DNA of 64,000 bases from Aradus depressus (lineage: Eukaryota > Arthropoda > Insecta > Hemiptera > Aradidae): positions 24,541,079-24,605,078 of the forward strand of contig OY759215.1 of the NCBI GenBank assembly GCA_963662175.1, given 5' to 3'. The notes beneath the pieces were generated by a model that ran no database searches, was not told the DNA's origin, and was given only the letters and a program-made list of their open reading frames with translations. A program made the position numbers and the translations under genes. Below, in pieces: positions 1-13,000 of this stretch; position 1 is the first letter of the stretch, and each line of letters begins with the position of its first letter.

Positions 1-1036
1 TGTGGACTTTAAAACATATATATTTTCAAAAAGATTTTAATTATTTGTTGTTTTGGGTGACCCTGAACTGAAGCTGCACAACTCATTCTCAACTAAATCC
101 TCGTCTATTTTAGGCATCAAAAATCATTAGAAACACTTCAGGTGCCTCTAATCCTACGAGCCTAAGCCTTCTTTATTGTGTAAGATGTTCGTTAAATTCA
201 CCAGTTTTATGGACGTCAGGAAGTGCAAGTTTCACTTATCCGTCCGAAAAAATACTGCTGTCATCCCTGTTTTACTTATCTGGATTAACTTATAACTCAC
301 TATAATACAATTGACTTATAATTAACTTCGAACATTATTCTGAAAAGATAAGTTTCGTCAGTTGAGTAATTTGGAAACATCCAAACGATATATTATACTG
401 GGTGTGTTATTCATTATATTAATTCACATAGAACTATACTTCATTCATTGAGAGGTTGACCTAACTGGCCCAGACAGAAAGAAAGGATGGTGCTCAAATA
501 CATTGCTGTGAAATTTAATCAAGAAATTATACGCATTTCATGCAGGAGAGCTCATTAAATCAACATCCACAATGCCCTTTCCTTAGAGTCGACTTTAGAG
601 CAGATTGTTGAGAGCTCGTTCCTTTTGTCCTATTTGGGAGCACACAAGTTGAACAAAATAAAAAACGACATTCACAATGAAAAACAATAATTGAAACAAA
701 TCCGTATTCAGTTTTGTAAATCAAGAACTAATTGGGCTTTTCATTTCGGGTATTGGTTATGCGGCATGTGCTCAAACCTTTGGTTGTTTTTATATACGTC
801 CAGAGCGCAAGATAGAATTTATTTCGAGCTTTGAACGTTTGGCATTTTACCAATCCTAGGTTTGTTTGAGAGGTCTAAAGCCCGAAAAAATATATATTTC
901 GGACTTTGGAAAAAGCACAACTTCCAACCCTAAGATCGGACCAATTATTCGGCCAATGGCCAAATTCAGAGCGCCCAGCACACATACATGACATTTTTCA
1001 GTTACCTTATTATGTATACTATTTTTTATGTTTCAG
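1..1036. other. Upstream intron of the transporter gene
   Basis: No coding exon is recognised here. The stretch is AT-rich and ends in a TTTCAG acceptor at 1031-1036, which opens the first visible exon of the SLC35F-like gene. Because that exon starts inside a codon, earlier coding exons must lie upstream of the window. Confidence 0.6.
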
Positions 1037-4000
1037 GTCGTTTTATGGGCCGATGTAGCATGTTCTGCATTTTGTGGGTTCTCACCAATTATATGTACAT
1101 ACACTCTCTTAGAATCCTCTTTGCAACGGACGTTATGGCTTTGTTTGCGACCAACGTTGCCTGTGTTTACCTCCTTTCCTGGGTTATACTTCACAAACAA
1201 TTCGTTGGAGTTCGGGTAGCTACATCATAAATGTATCTTTATTTTTTCCATATAATTGTATTGAATTAGTTTCTGTATGTGTGTGTGGTTGTGATTTGTT
1301 AGATTGTAGCTGTCATTCTATGCGATACGGGGACCGCCCTTTTGGCCTACATGGATGGTATCAATAACAGCCCTACTTTGAGTGGAGTTGTCTTGGCTGC
1401 AGCATCAGCTTTTGGATCAGCTGTTTACAAAGTAATTTAATTCCTCTTGATTTGACTTTATTTGGTTACTATAACTATTTTCCCTTCCTTAAATGTTGTT
1501 GTTTTAATAATTTGTAAGTAACTATTAGGTACGTTATTTCAACACTCAAAATTTGTTGCGGTTTTTTGTTTTGCATATTATTCAGGGTCAGAAACTTGTT
1601 ATTTTTTTTGTCTAAAATAATTTTGCTTATAATTTTTATATAAATATAAAAGTAGTTACTTTTATGATGTGAGTTCAGTTCTATTGTAATAGACGTTTTT
1701 TCGAACTTATTATATTGACTGGAATTATAAAATTTGTTATGAAAAAAATATAGTCCTTTTCCACACGAGATATATCAGTGGCAAATTGCAATAACCAGTT
1801 AACTGACACGAACCTGATTTCGAGATATTCATGTTTAAAGTATATGACATATAATTTATTGTAATATTTGATATATAAATGTTCAAGTTGATGTACAGAA
1901 ATTCGTCTATAATATAAATGTTCGTTTATAATATAATATATGACAGTTAACTGGTTATTACAAAATAATTCCAGTTAACTGATTCGGTTTTCCTGAAATC
2001 ACAGTCATAAATATCAATTTAAACAATGGACTCATGTGGGAAATGAAAATTTAGATCAAAATACACATTTTTATCAGAAAATCTCTTTTTTTTTTTAAAT
2101 GTCACTTAACTGGTTATTGCAATTTGCCACAGATATATTTAGAGGGAGCGCTTTCGGTTTTAACACCATCCAGACCCTTTAAAAAGCACATATTCTATAC
2201 ACCTATACCCCAATATCTTGTGTGGGAAAGGACTATATTTTTTTTTTCCTAATCTTCGAGTATCCCAGTACATCGGCCAGTTCGAAGAAAATTCGATAAA
2301 ATTAGTATTGAAAAAGTTATACTTACTCAAATAATACTCAATATGGCTGATTATTATTTTGGGCAATTGTTTAAATCCGCAGAGTAAAGTTTTAAACTTT
2401 GAACCAGATTGTTGACTCAAGTAAATAAGCTGAATTATGAACAACAAACATGTTATCTATTAACTTTTTTGTTTTGTGTACCTTCTGTGTTTGTAAATGT
2501 ACCTTGAAATTATGAAATATAGGTCTCAAAAGAGCATTACTTCCACAAAAGAAAATTACACTTACATGCTGTGTTTTTACTGAGTAATTGTTGACATATT
2601 GTTTGGTGCTGTTGAGGTGCTATTCAAGCGAGTGATCGGAGATGCAAGTTTTGGGCAGATCGCCCTCTTCTTCTCCCTGATCGGCCTCTTCAACGCAACC
2701 TTCTTCTGGCCCATTTGCCTCGCCCTTTACTTCACGGGTGTGGAAGTGCTCTTCTGGGAGTTCCTTCCCTGGATGCCGCTTCTTGCCGCCAGTCTTCTCT
2801 CTTTAGGTATTATTTTAACACTTTTACCGTATGAAGTTTGACGTTTACTATGATCTTGCCGGTCATTCTGTTTCTAGTTAAGATACTCGGCCTCAAGATA
2901 GCTTTAACCAAGTGTCCTAATCCATCGCCACGGTAAACCAATTGATCTTTCTTAAGATTCTTGTATCCTAATTCTCATAATTTGTCCAGAATGTACTTTC
3001 AAATACCGGGCTACGCTTAGGGATTGGGTATTATCATCTGATTATTTTTTACTTTCGTCTTTCACAAACCTAATCTTGGGTCAAAGCACGACTTAAATAC
3101 TGTTAATTTTATCAGAGAAGCCTGAGATTACATTCTACGAATCTTGTGTTGCATGAAATAAAGCGATTATTATTTATTTCCTCTATGCGTGAGAAGGTGT
3201 GACATAATAAGGGTTACTTCAGTCTCACCGACTAGGTATATGTAATTCTACTAAAAAAAATCTCATAATATGTACCAAAAAAGGTTCCTTTTTTTATTAT
3301 TGTATTTGAGCTTTCGCTTTGAAATATTTTTGTATTCAACTTGTATTTTTTCCATTTCAGTTGCTAATCTTTTGGGGAACTTCAGTGTGGCGTGGACATA
3401 TGATCTTTTCATAACTCTGGGTCTTATAACTGCAGTGCCAGTTTCTGCAGGTATGTAACGGAAAAATAATTTTGGCAATATTTTATTTTTTGGTATACGT
3501 AGAATATATGTTCCTAACTTCAGTATCACATTTGCGAGGCCAAATAAGAAATATAAAAAGGCAAAAGGATATGTATTATGGGTCAAGCCCCTTTAAAAAC
3601 TACCATAACAACAACTATTTTCAAAAGTTCCTTATGAAATTCAGGAACATAATCCGGCTCAGGAAACTCAATAGACATATTCCGAGAAACATAATCCTGC
3701 TCATTCTTGGATTAACTCTTCAATAATAACAAAAACCAAACTTCTCGAACCAACCAAATATCGAAAATAGCGGCAGTTATATAAATTACGTATGTATGTT
3801 GAAAAATAATGCTTGACTGAGAATAGCCAAATCCTTATTTAATACTTCACTAATTAATAAAAAAACACAGTCATTCAGGAATATTTGGGTTTCAAATATG
3901 GCGGCGGAAGAGATTTGACAATTCTTAATTTAAATGGAACCAAGAGACTATTTATAGTAGTAACAAGCAAGTTCCAAGTCCTGAGTTCGAAAGAGATAAA

Positions 4001-7000
4001 ACTATCCTAGCACAAGCATCTCAGTTATTTTCTAAAGGATTTTAATGATTGTGAGTTCAAATTAAAGCTCTTGAAACGCTTTTTCAATTTACACTACCGG
4101 TTTTACTAGAAAGAAGATTTAAAAAAAATATAAATATTTAATTTTGTTGAAAAAAAAATGTAGCATTCAAGGTTTTTATGTATATATTTTTACAATATAA
4201 GTGAAGATTAATATATTATCAACATTTCAAAAACATCAAAATAGTTTTAATTTAGGCAGACGACCATCAGTTGGAAAATCCCTCCAAATACTATCAATTT
4301 GCAGGGTTTGATGCTTTTCCATCTTGTAACGACCAAACCCTAACTACTGTACTACATTAAATATTGTCTTTAGCTGATTAAATCTTCTTTCCTGTTTCCG
4401 TTAGTCAACTTTAACACTCTTAAGCTTAGTTTATGTGGTTAGAATCTTTTTTGAAAATATACTGCTCTAAAATTGTTGTCCTATAATGTTTTGTGGTCAG
4501 ATGCGCAAAAATATATTTTTCAAATTGTATACAAAACAAGGATTTTCATCAGTAACTTTTGAATGAGGCTTTTCTGAACTTTTGTTCGGATTTTGACCTT
4601 ATAAATATGATGCTGCAGTTAGTAACAGACACTGTGGATTTAAACAATGGATATTAACAAACTATGTTATGTTTTGGCTAGCTCTGGACGTGGTTCTGTA
4701 CGGTGCTCAGTTCATGGAGATGAAGCTGGCTGGTATCATACTTATCTCTATTGGTTTCTTTCTGGTCATGTTCCCCGACAATTGGCCCAATTATATTACT
4801 CGATTGTTGAGGTAACATTTAATCTAAAAATAATAACAAAACACAAATCATTGCTTGATCTTTGAAGTATAAAATAATTTCATAACGGTAGTGTATATAA
4901 TCAGTATTTCATTTATATATATATATATATTTTCTTCTCCTTTTAACATATTCTTCTTTCCCTTGGTAGTGCATTATTCTTTCTAACTATTCAGAGTATT
5001 TCAGTCACTATCAAGCTTAAAAAGCACATACGTTTTTCGACATATGAGATTAACATTTTTCCCATATTATTTTTAATGAATATTACTTTTTACCTTTATT
5101 TTTATTTTATTTTGATTTACATGCATATGAATTCAAATTTGTTCATTCAAGTTTTTTCCACTTTATTTTTTCTAATAAAAATAAATAAATTTAAGTGATG
5201 TTGTTGAAATTATCTAAACTTATTTTTTAATAGAGCCACTATAATAAAAGTGAAAATGCTAACTTGTGTATTGCTTTAAATTTATTAAAAGCTGGATACA
5301 CACCTAACATTACTTTTATATTATTAAAAAGTTCCTTTGATCATGAACGACATTTACCCTATAAGAACCGGAAAACCTCAAGAGTATACTCTCGCTCATG
5401 TTGGGCTCTTTAAGTACAGCAGACATGCCGTCATTGCATCATTGCTACGAATAAATGGGCCGAGGCAGCTTGGACAATACTGAGGAACATCTACATCTTA
5501 TCTAGAGCTGACTGCCTCTGTGGAAAATCAGGTTGAACGAAGAGAAGAGCGCACATATCGCATTTGAATTACGAAGACTGCCCCGTTGTTTACCTCAACA
5601 ACATGCCACTAACAAACGAAAAAGCAATAACCAGTAAAGCCAGGATTCAAGACATGCAAAACATTATGCTTAGCACAATAATTCAACGCTGGAACCACAT
5701 CTCCAAGAGCACACTACATAACAGACATGCATACTGCATTCCCTACGTATCCGAAACAAAATTCCTCTACTCTACGTTGCACAGTGAATTTTCTAATCAT
5801 TTTCCTCCAATATTATTCCTGCGCTTCCCTAGAAGCCTCAAATGCCATTGGCCATGAGACCTGATATAAGAGTCTTTACTGGGGAGCATCGATCCTGACC
5901 CCTCTACCCTTCTAAGCATAGGACCAGAAAGAAGGCTGTTTACACTCGAATGGTTTTGGCGCATAAGACAGTAAGCTCAATTACTGTGAAAGACAGTTAC
6001 AGTTTGAATATTTATTTTTTAAACTAAAAACTACTAGATAAAAGAGATTTAAAATATCTAACTATTAAAAACTTTAATAATTTCTCTTTATGCAGGTGTG
6101 TACCCAGATTTATAAAAGATTAATTAAATATTATAACACCTAGTAGTTGAAATAAAACTACTTTTAAATTTACATTTTCCAATAGATTAGAGCTTTTGTA
6201 ATTGAGACAGTTTTAAATATATGCTACCTATTTTATTTCTGTTTAGATTAAAAGTTTTCTTATTCAATTTTATTACTAGTTGAAAAATTCTGCAGACAGT
6301 ATTGTTTTATTTATTACAGAAATATCATCCTCTTGAGCCATAGTGCAAGGTGAGTCGGTTTAGTCAGTCAATCCATGTTTCAGTGCACTAAGCATGTTCC
6401 ATTGGTGTTGCATGCTTCTGTTCCTGTTTGATTGTGTGTTGTTGTTTTATTTATTTATTTACATTTGTTTGTGTGTTGTGTGATTTGCAGGAGCATTTAT
6501 TATGGGTCATCCCATGTCAAATGGCCACTTTAAAAAAATCAACTTATTTTCTGAAAATTTGGCGAAAATAATTATTATAATTACCTGAAAGAGTATCAAA
6601 TTTACTTTTTATTGTCTCAAATTTAAAAGTTATTTATCAAATATGGAGAATATTGGAAAGAAAGATATCCTTCTTTGCTATTATTCTAAAATTCAGTTCC
6701 TAGGATTACGTATGTTATTGAGATGAAAGAGAAAAATTGCAGAATGATGTTAGACCTACTAAAGCTATGTGCCCACCAAGTTTGAGCCAAATCGGATTTG
6801 TTTTTTTAAGGTGTTCCACTTGATGTGGAAAAACCTGTTTGTTTGATTTGTTTGCATGGGAATAAGCAACAAACTTGTTTTCTTTTCTTTTTCTTTTTTT
6901 TTAAGGGAAGTGAGCTCTTGTATTCAGGATTCGGCCTCAATTATAAATATCATGTATTTTAATACAAAAGAAAAATTCATAAACGCGGTCTTAATCTTAA

Positions 7001-10000
7001 GCTAGCATGTGCGCACATATGGTTAAATTTCTATGACTAAAAATTATTTTTATGAAAATCTCAGTGAGATCAAAAATTAATGGTGCTAAATAAATTACCA
7101 TTGTAATAAAATGTCCGCGAAACTGCCGTCATTACATATAAACTCGAAGAAAACGATAGAAAAAAAAAAAGTTTGTTGTTTGGGCTTCTTATATTACATA
7201 TAAGAAATTTGTCGGAAGAGAATTCACTTTAATTTATGCTTTACAAAAATTAACAATAATAGTTTTTCTTCATTGCTGTTTCACACAAATGAAATAAGTC
7301 AAACGAACTAGTTATTTATCTGGTCATTGTATTCATTTTGTACATTATTTATATTTTTTTATTGAACTGCAAGTAAACTAAGTGATTAAAAAAATTAAAG
7401 AAAGTAAAGTTGTTAGAATTTAAAAATTTAGGTAAAATCTGAAAGTAGAAACCGGATGCGTCTGATATGAAGCATACACAAACAAACTCGCACGACCTCA
7501 CTTCAGATGTATATTCACGGTCGAATAGTGACTTGATACAATAAATTACAATAATTAATAAAAATTTAAATGTTGCTTTTCGTGAAACCAATTTTATTAT
7601 ATTTACAAAAGAGTTGCTCTATAGGCCTTTTTTAACAAACATATCTTAAGATGATTGTGAAACGTTATTCTGGTCAGTGAGGTTTTCCAGTAGCATGCTT
7701 TAGAATTTAGCGTTGCTGTTTCCAAGCTGCTGCTTTGTTTGTCCTCATCTTTCCCTCTGGGTTGGCCCAAAATCTAAATATCTTATAGGAAATGGAAAGA
7801 AACCCATCTGGAGGGAGCTGGAAATGTTCCAGTAAGCCCTTTATCGACAATCGACAACTTAGTCAACAAAAATCATCTCATTACAATTGGTACAAACAAA
7901 CAATTTTTACTATAATTATTTTTTTTAGCTAACTCCATTAAGAAGAAGTGTGAAAGAAAAACAAAAATGTTCTAATTAAAAAGTATTGGCAACTAGGAAA
8001 TACAATATTTTTCTCGAAGAATTAAGAAAAATTTAATTTTATTTAAGTTATATTAGTTTCGTTTTAGTCTAAGCACATCAGATAGAAGACCGCATTATAG
8101 ACTAGACTTACCGGATGATGTCGAAGGTTCACTCTTTGTTTCTCTGTTATTTCTTGCAATTTTTCATTTGACACTCTTTCAAAGCCTTTTTTATCACTTC
8201 ATTTTCGGTTGTAACTTAGAAATATGTTCGCTTACATTTTTTTCATAGCCACATTTGACATTCTCTGCTGTTTCATTCCTTTAAGACTAAAGATAGTTTT
8301 TTTTTGTTTTTTTTCTGGTTCTTATCAAGAAGGAATTTATTTGATCCATTCTTTAAGATTCTTCCAACATTTCTTTCCTTTTCATTTGTGTTCTGTTTTT
8401 TGCTCGTGTGGGTAAGAAACATTACATTACATTTTGATCCAAAAAGTTTAAGAAGGAGCCTATTTAAAATGTAATTTTTAGTTAAACAAGAATCACCCAT
8501 CCAACTGATTCCATTTTCTAGAAAAATGTCTCTGTTAATAAAATGAGACATGGTAATCATCAATGAATATTGCACCTGTGGTTGTACATAACTGCGCTGA
8601 AAGTACAGAAGACAGAAATAGAACAAATTTATTCATCTAAAAAAAAAAAAAAACAGAAGTGGTCCTATAATAGTTCGTAGTAGAGATCTATTTTCGGATA
8701 ACAGGGCATTCTCTGCCTTCATTCAGAGTCTCTGTTTCATTTTTTTTTTTATGTAAGGATAGTTTTTTTCTTTTTCAAAAATGAATCCGAATTTTAGGAT
8801 TTTTCCGATCTAGGCTTTACCTCATTTACTCCCTTTCCTGTTGTGCTCTGAGTTACATTGTGTACACAGAATATTGTTTCCGTCTGAATATTCAGATCCG
8901 GTCGCTGATTCATTCATTCTGAATAAGGAATATTCCTTCTTAAGTAAGCATTAGTCATAGATTGAGCATTGCTGTCCACGAGGAGAAACTCCCAAAATAT
9001 CCCTAAAACAAATGTTAAAAGTTTTTCATGATCATTTCCGAGAGCTCTGTTAGTCATTGTATGCATCCCCCCCCCCAAACTTTTAATTATTCATCTGTCT
9101 TCTCAGACAATTGATAAGTAAATAACGGTAAATATGTTGTCGAACGTTCCAAAGAATGTTTTTTTTATTTTTTAGCTGTAATTAGTTGAAGCATTGTTAC
9201 TATTTGACCCCAGCATTCTCACAGACACCCTTCCTTCTGTGACCATACATCAGTATTGTTACTTTGTTCTCCACAGTCATTTGTCAAGGGAAAACGAATA
9301 GATGAGGTATTTTCATAAAAAATTCCTTAGTTAGCTTGAGCATAAAGGCAACGGTAGCACGGAGATAGCGCGATAGCCCTTAGGTTTTTTTTCCGGTAGG
9401 TAGCAAAACCTTGAGCACACCGTTCTTCAGATGAGATTAAAAGATGTTCCCGAGCCTGTGCGAAGTCAGGAACTCATTAAAGACTCCTACCCTAATTGAA
9501 CCAGAATTTAAGACTTCCACAGTAGAGCCATCAAGACTTGAGGACAATGAGCCAATGAGTATTCTCACAAAATAATAGAAATAATTATTTTATTTTTACT
9601 TCTGAGAATATTCTTCTTACGCTGATCTCGAAGCGAAAAAGTTTTAGATAGCTTTATGTCACCGGTACCAGTATCTCAGGGGTAGCGTGCTAGCCCACTG
9701 AGCTCAAGATAGCGGGTTCGAACCAGGCTAAGACCTTTTAGTTTTTTTGTTTTTTTTATTTGAGAGGTTACAAAACTTTATGCCTTCAGAAGGGACGTTC
9801 AATGGCGACCTCGAGCATGTGCGATGTGAGATATTCATTAAAGACCCTTACCCTACGTAACAACCTTTGTAGTCAACATTTAGGACTCCTACAGTAGAAT
9901 TTTCTGGGAAGGGATAAGAGTACAAGTCCCTGGTTGACACACCAGCCCACCCAGTCTACCTATCTAGCTTCATGTAAGAATAAAACACACAGTCAGCCAT

Positions 10001-13000
10001 GTAAGTTAAATTTAAGACACGAAAATACATTGTACCAACGTATTAAGTTTGAACTTGATGACAATAGGGACAGGAGGCCTGATATACAAAGTATTTTTTT
10101 AATATATTTTTTATTGTTATAATTTTTTTTAGAGGATTAGCTTTAGTTAATAGCTCTGTGTGTTTTATTTTTGCATGATGTACAAATTTTATAGCACCTC
10201 CAAAAAAGTTTAGATCATATTGGTGATTCGAAAAAAAAAAGATTCTTGTCACTTGTAAAAGTTCTTCGACAAGTGATTCTATGACGAAGGATAATTAAAA
10301 TGAAGGTTCTGAACTTATAAAATCATCCACATTTTTTAAGCAATTTTTTTTATTTAGTCATTATAAATATCTACATCTGCAAGCTTTGGCGTATTTTTAT
10401 TTCGTAGTATTTTGTGTTTATTAAATTCAGTGGCGGATCTAAAATTTGAGTAAACAGGGTCTGTTTCTGCTCGCTTTCTGCTAATTTTATAGCTGTAGAT
10501 ATGGCATCGTTGCATTCAATTTGAGATTCCTTAATAGTTCCCACTCTCTCAGTTTCCCCACATATATTAACATCTCTGGGGGCTTGTTCGTCTTGCCTTG
10601 TCTTTTCTTAAGCACTTTTATGAAACTGCTTTTGGTTGTTCCTAAAGTTGGACTCCATTGAGTCCCCTAATTCCTCCCAGACTCCCTTTTTTTAAAACAT
10701 GATTAAGGTTTTAACCATCTGTCTCCGTGTTCTGATTTGGAAACCAACCACTTCTTCTGTTCACCAGATGATCCTGTTTTGGTTGCTCCTACATTTTGAC
10801 GTAGGGGAGACCGTAGAAGACAATCCTCTTGGGAATCACATCTTTAAAATGTTTGTATATTATCTTTACGAAAAATAATTATCAAATAAAGAACTAAGTA
10901 TTGGCCTCCATACTTCCCATGTTGAAAGATTCCACGCCGCTGTAGTATCCATCTGCTTGAATTTGAACCAGACTTCTTTTCCCAGGTTCTCGAGGTCTTA
11001 AGCTCTTCTACCTCATCATTTACTTTTCCTTGGGAATGTAGCTTAGTGTGTATTTTTTTCTTGCATGATGTCTTTCAAGTCCCTACTATTTTCTTCGTAA
11101 TTCGAGGATCGGACACCTGAGACTATCTCATACTTGACCCTTTTCAATACATACTTTAACAGAAAGATGTACTTGATTAACTTCCCTGTTAACGTCTCCT
11201 TATTTCTTCTTTGATGTACCTACTTAACTTTAGTGTGGAGACTTGTTATTGGAAATGATTCAATCAGTATACAAAATTGGAGAATCCTTTTGCCTGTTCC
11301 TCGTTACTTCTACATGTTTTCCTAGTGCCTCTTCAAATCGTTCTGGTTCATTCCCAACTCATCTTATCTTAACTTTTTCACCCCTCTCTCCCTAGGGTCT
11401 CATTCCAAAATCTTCTACTTAAATCCCCCTAAGACCGGAACCATTTTCTCAAATGCTTCAATGATATTTTTGAGCATTTCAAAGAATTCAACTTCGATTT
11501 CGAAAGCTTCGTCTTCAATTGATCCATTTGATGCCACAAATGTTGCGAGTTCTTTCTCCATTTCTTTTTATTTTGTATGGTTATCCACTCATTTAAGATC
11601 TTTCATTTTCTGTTGTAGTCCCCTGTTAGCAATTAAGACTACTCTTGACATCCTGTATCTTCCTTCTTCGGGTAAGGATCTTAGCTCCATCTTATCTATT
11701 CCGCCTCCTCTCCTAGGAGCCCTTTGACATTCCAAGCTGTCTTATTTCCTAGATTCATAATGTCATGTTCGCTTCCCCCAGCATCTGGAGATTTCTCCGC
11801 CCTTTAATGTTATTTTTGTATTGCCATCTCCTACGTCTACCCTACAGCCAGATCCGCCGCTGAACAATCTCCATTGACACTCTTTGAATTAATTTTAATT
11901 GAGGAATTTACTAACGCTCATCAGCTTAATGCGCCGTATTAGTTCTTGGCTGTTGTTTTATTTAATATTTCTTTTATGTTGGCAATATAGAAATCTAGTT
12001 TTTTTTCTGTCTTCTCTACTCAGTGCTTTCAGTTTGACAAAGGCCGTAAGGGTTTTGTTCTTTATGCAGAGCTTAAAACTTATTAAAGGACTTTTCGAGA
12101 ATAGGAGTTTAATCTGGAAGGTCTGAGTAAAAGAAGAAAGTAGAATTATATATTGTGATTTAAAGAAATTTATTTCAAAATTCACTAACAGTGAAGATCG
12201 CAGTTCTGAGGATCGGACACTTGACAATTCTGTATCCAGTGGACTAACCCTCAGGTCGACAGGACTTCGTTACGCAAGGGGAAATGGCATTAGAAAGAAC
12301 GACAAAAGTGAAACTAGTTTTTCTTGTAAGTGGTAGTAAATATACTTTAGTTATCTAACCATAAAACTAAAGGAGCCTTTCTTATGCTTTTATGTAGTGT
12401 CTTAATTTAGAGCCCGAAGTAAGGAAGATAAATGTACCTACCCAGACTTGATCATTTAGTTACTGAGTTACCAGCGTATACTCCAACATTACAAACTTTG
12501 TGTCACCCTATTTAAAATGTTGGCTTTTAGAGTTCAACCCACGATATGTGATGAGATGGCAATTAAACACGGCTGACCGAGTATGGCTATGGAAGTAGGT
12601 ACATTTAGCACCGTGAGTCTTCTTTGACCTTGCAAGGTCGGCTCATTTCCATTATGTTGTACTCTTTAAAATAAAAACACAAAACCAGAAGCACTCAGCT
12701 TTCACTCTATCCAATTGCACGTATTTATTTTTGTTAATACTAATGGTTATTTATTTTTGTAACAGTAACAAATGAACATAAACAATAACAATACAAAACA
12801 CCATAACAACCGGAAACGAAAACCTATACGAGCCTATGAATAAAAGTGCCATAAGACAATATCAGTGTCGCCAGGCCATTATTTAAAAATGTCTTCTCTG
12901 TAAAACATTCCTAGTTTCCCCGGATTTTTTCTAGAAAAATCAAAACAAATGATATGTTTGGCGCGTTCTTTACATTAAATTTTTATTAATGGCATATAGC

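Noticed and set aside
988..1036. Start of the first transporter ORF at 988 taken as the real start codon
   Set aside because: This part lies before the TTTCAG acceptor at 1036 and does not resemble SLC35F proteins; the exon starts mid-codon at 1037.
3263..3586. 107-codon minus-strand ORF over a transporter exon
   Set aside because: It is the shadow of the plus-strand exon at 3361-3450 plus AT-rich flanks.
8273..8626. 117-codon minus-strand ORF
   Set aside because: Low-complexity Lys/Phe/Leu composition from AT-rich tracts, no domain and no splice context.
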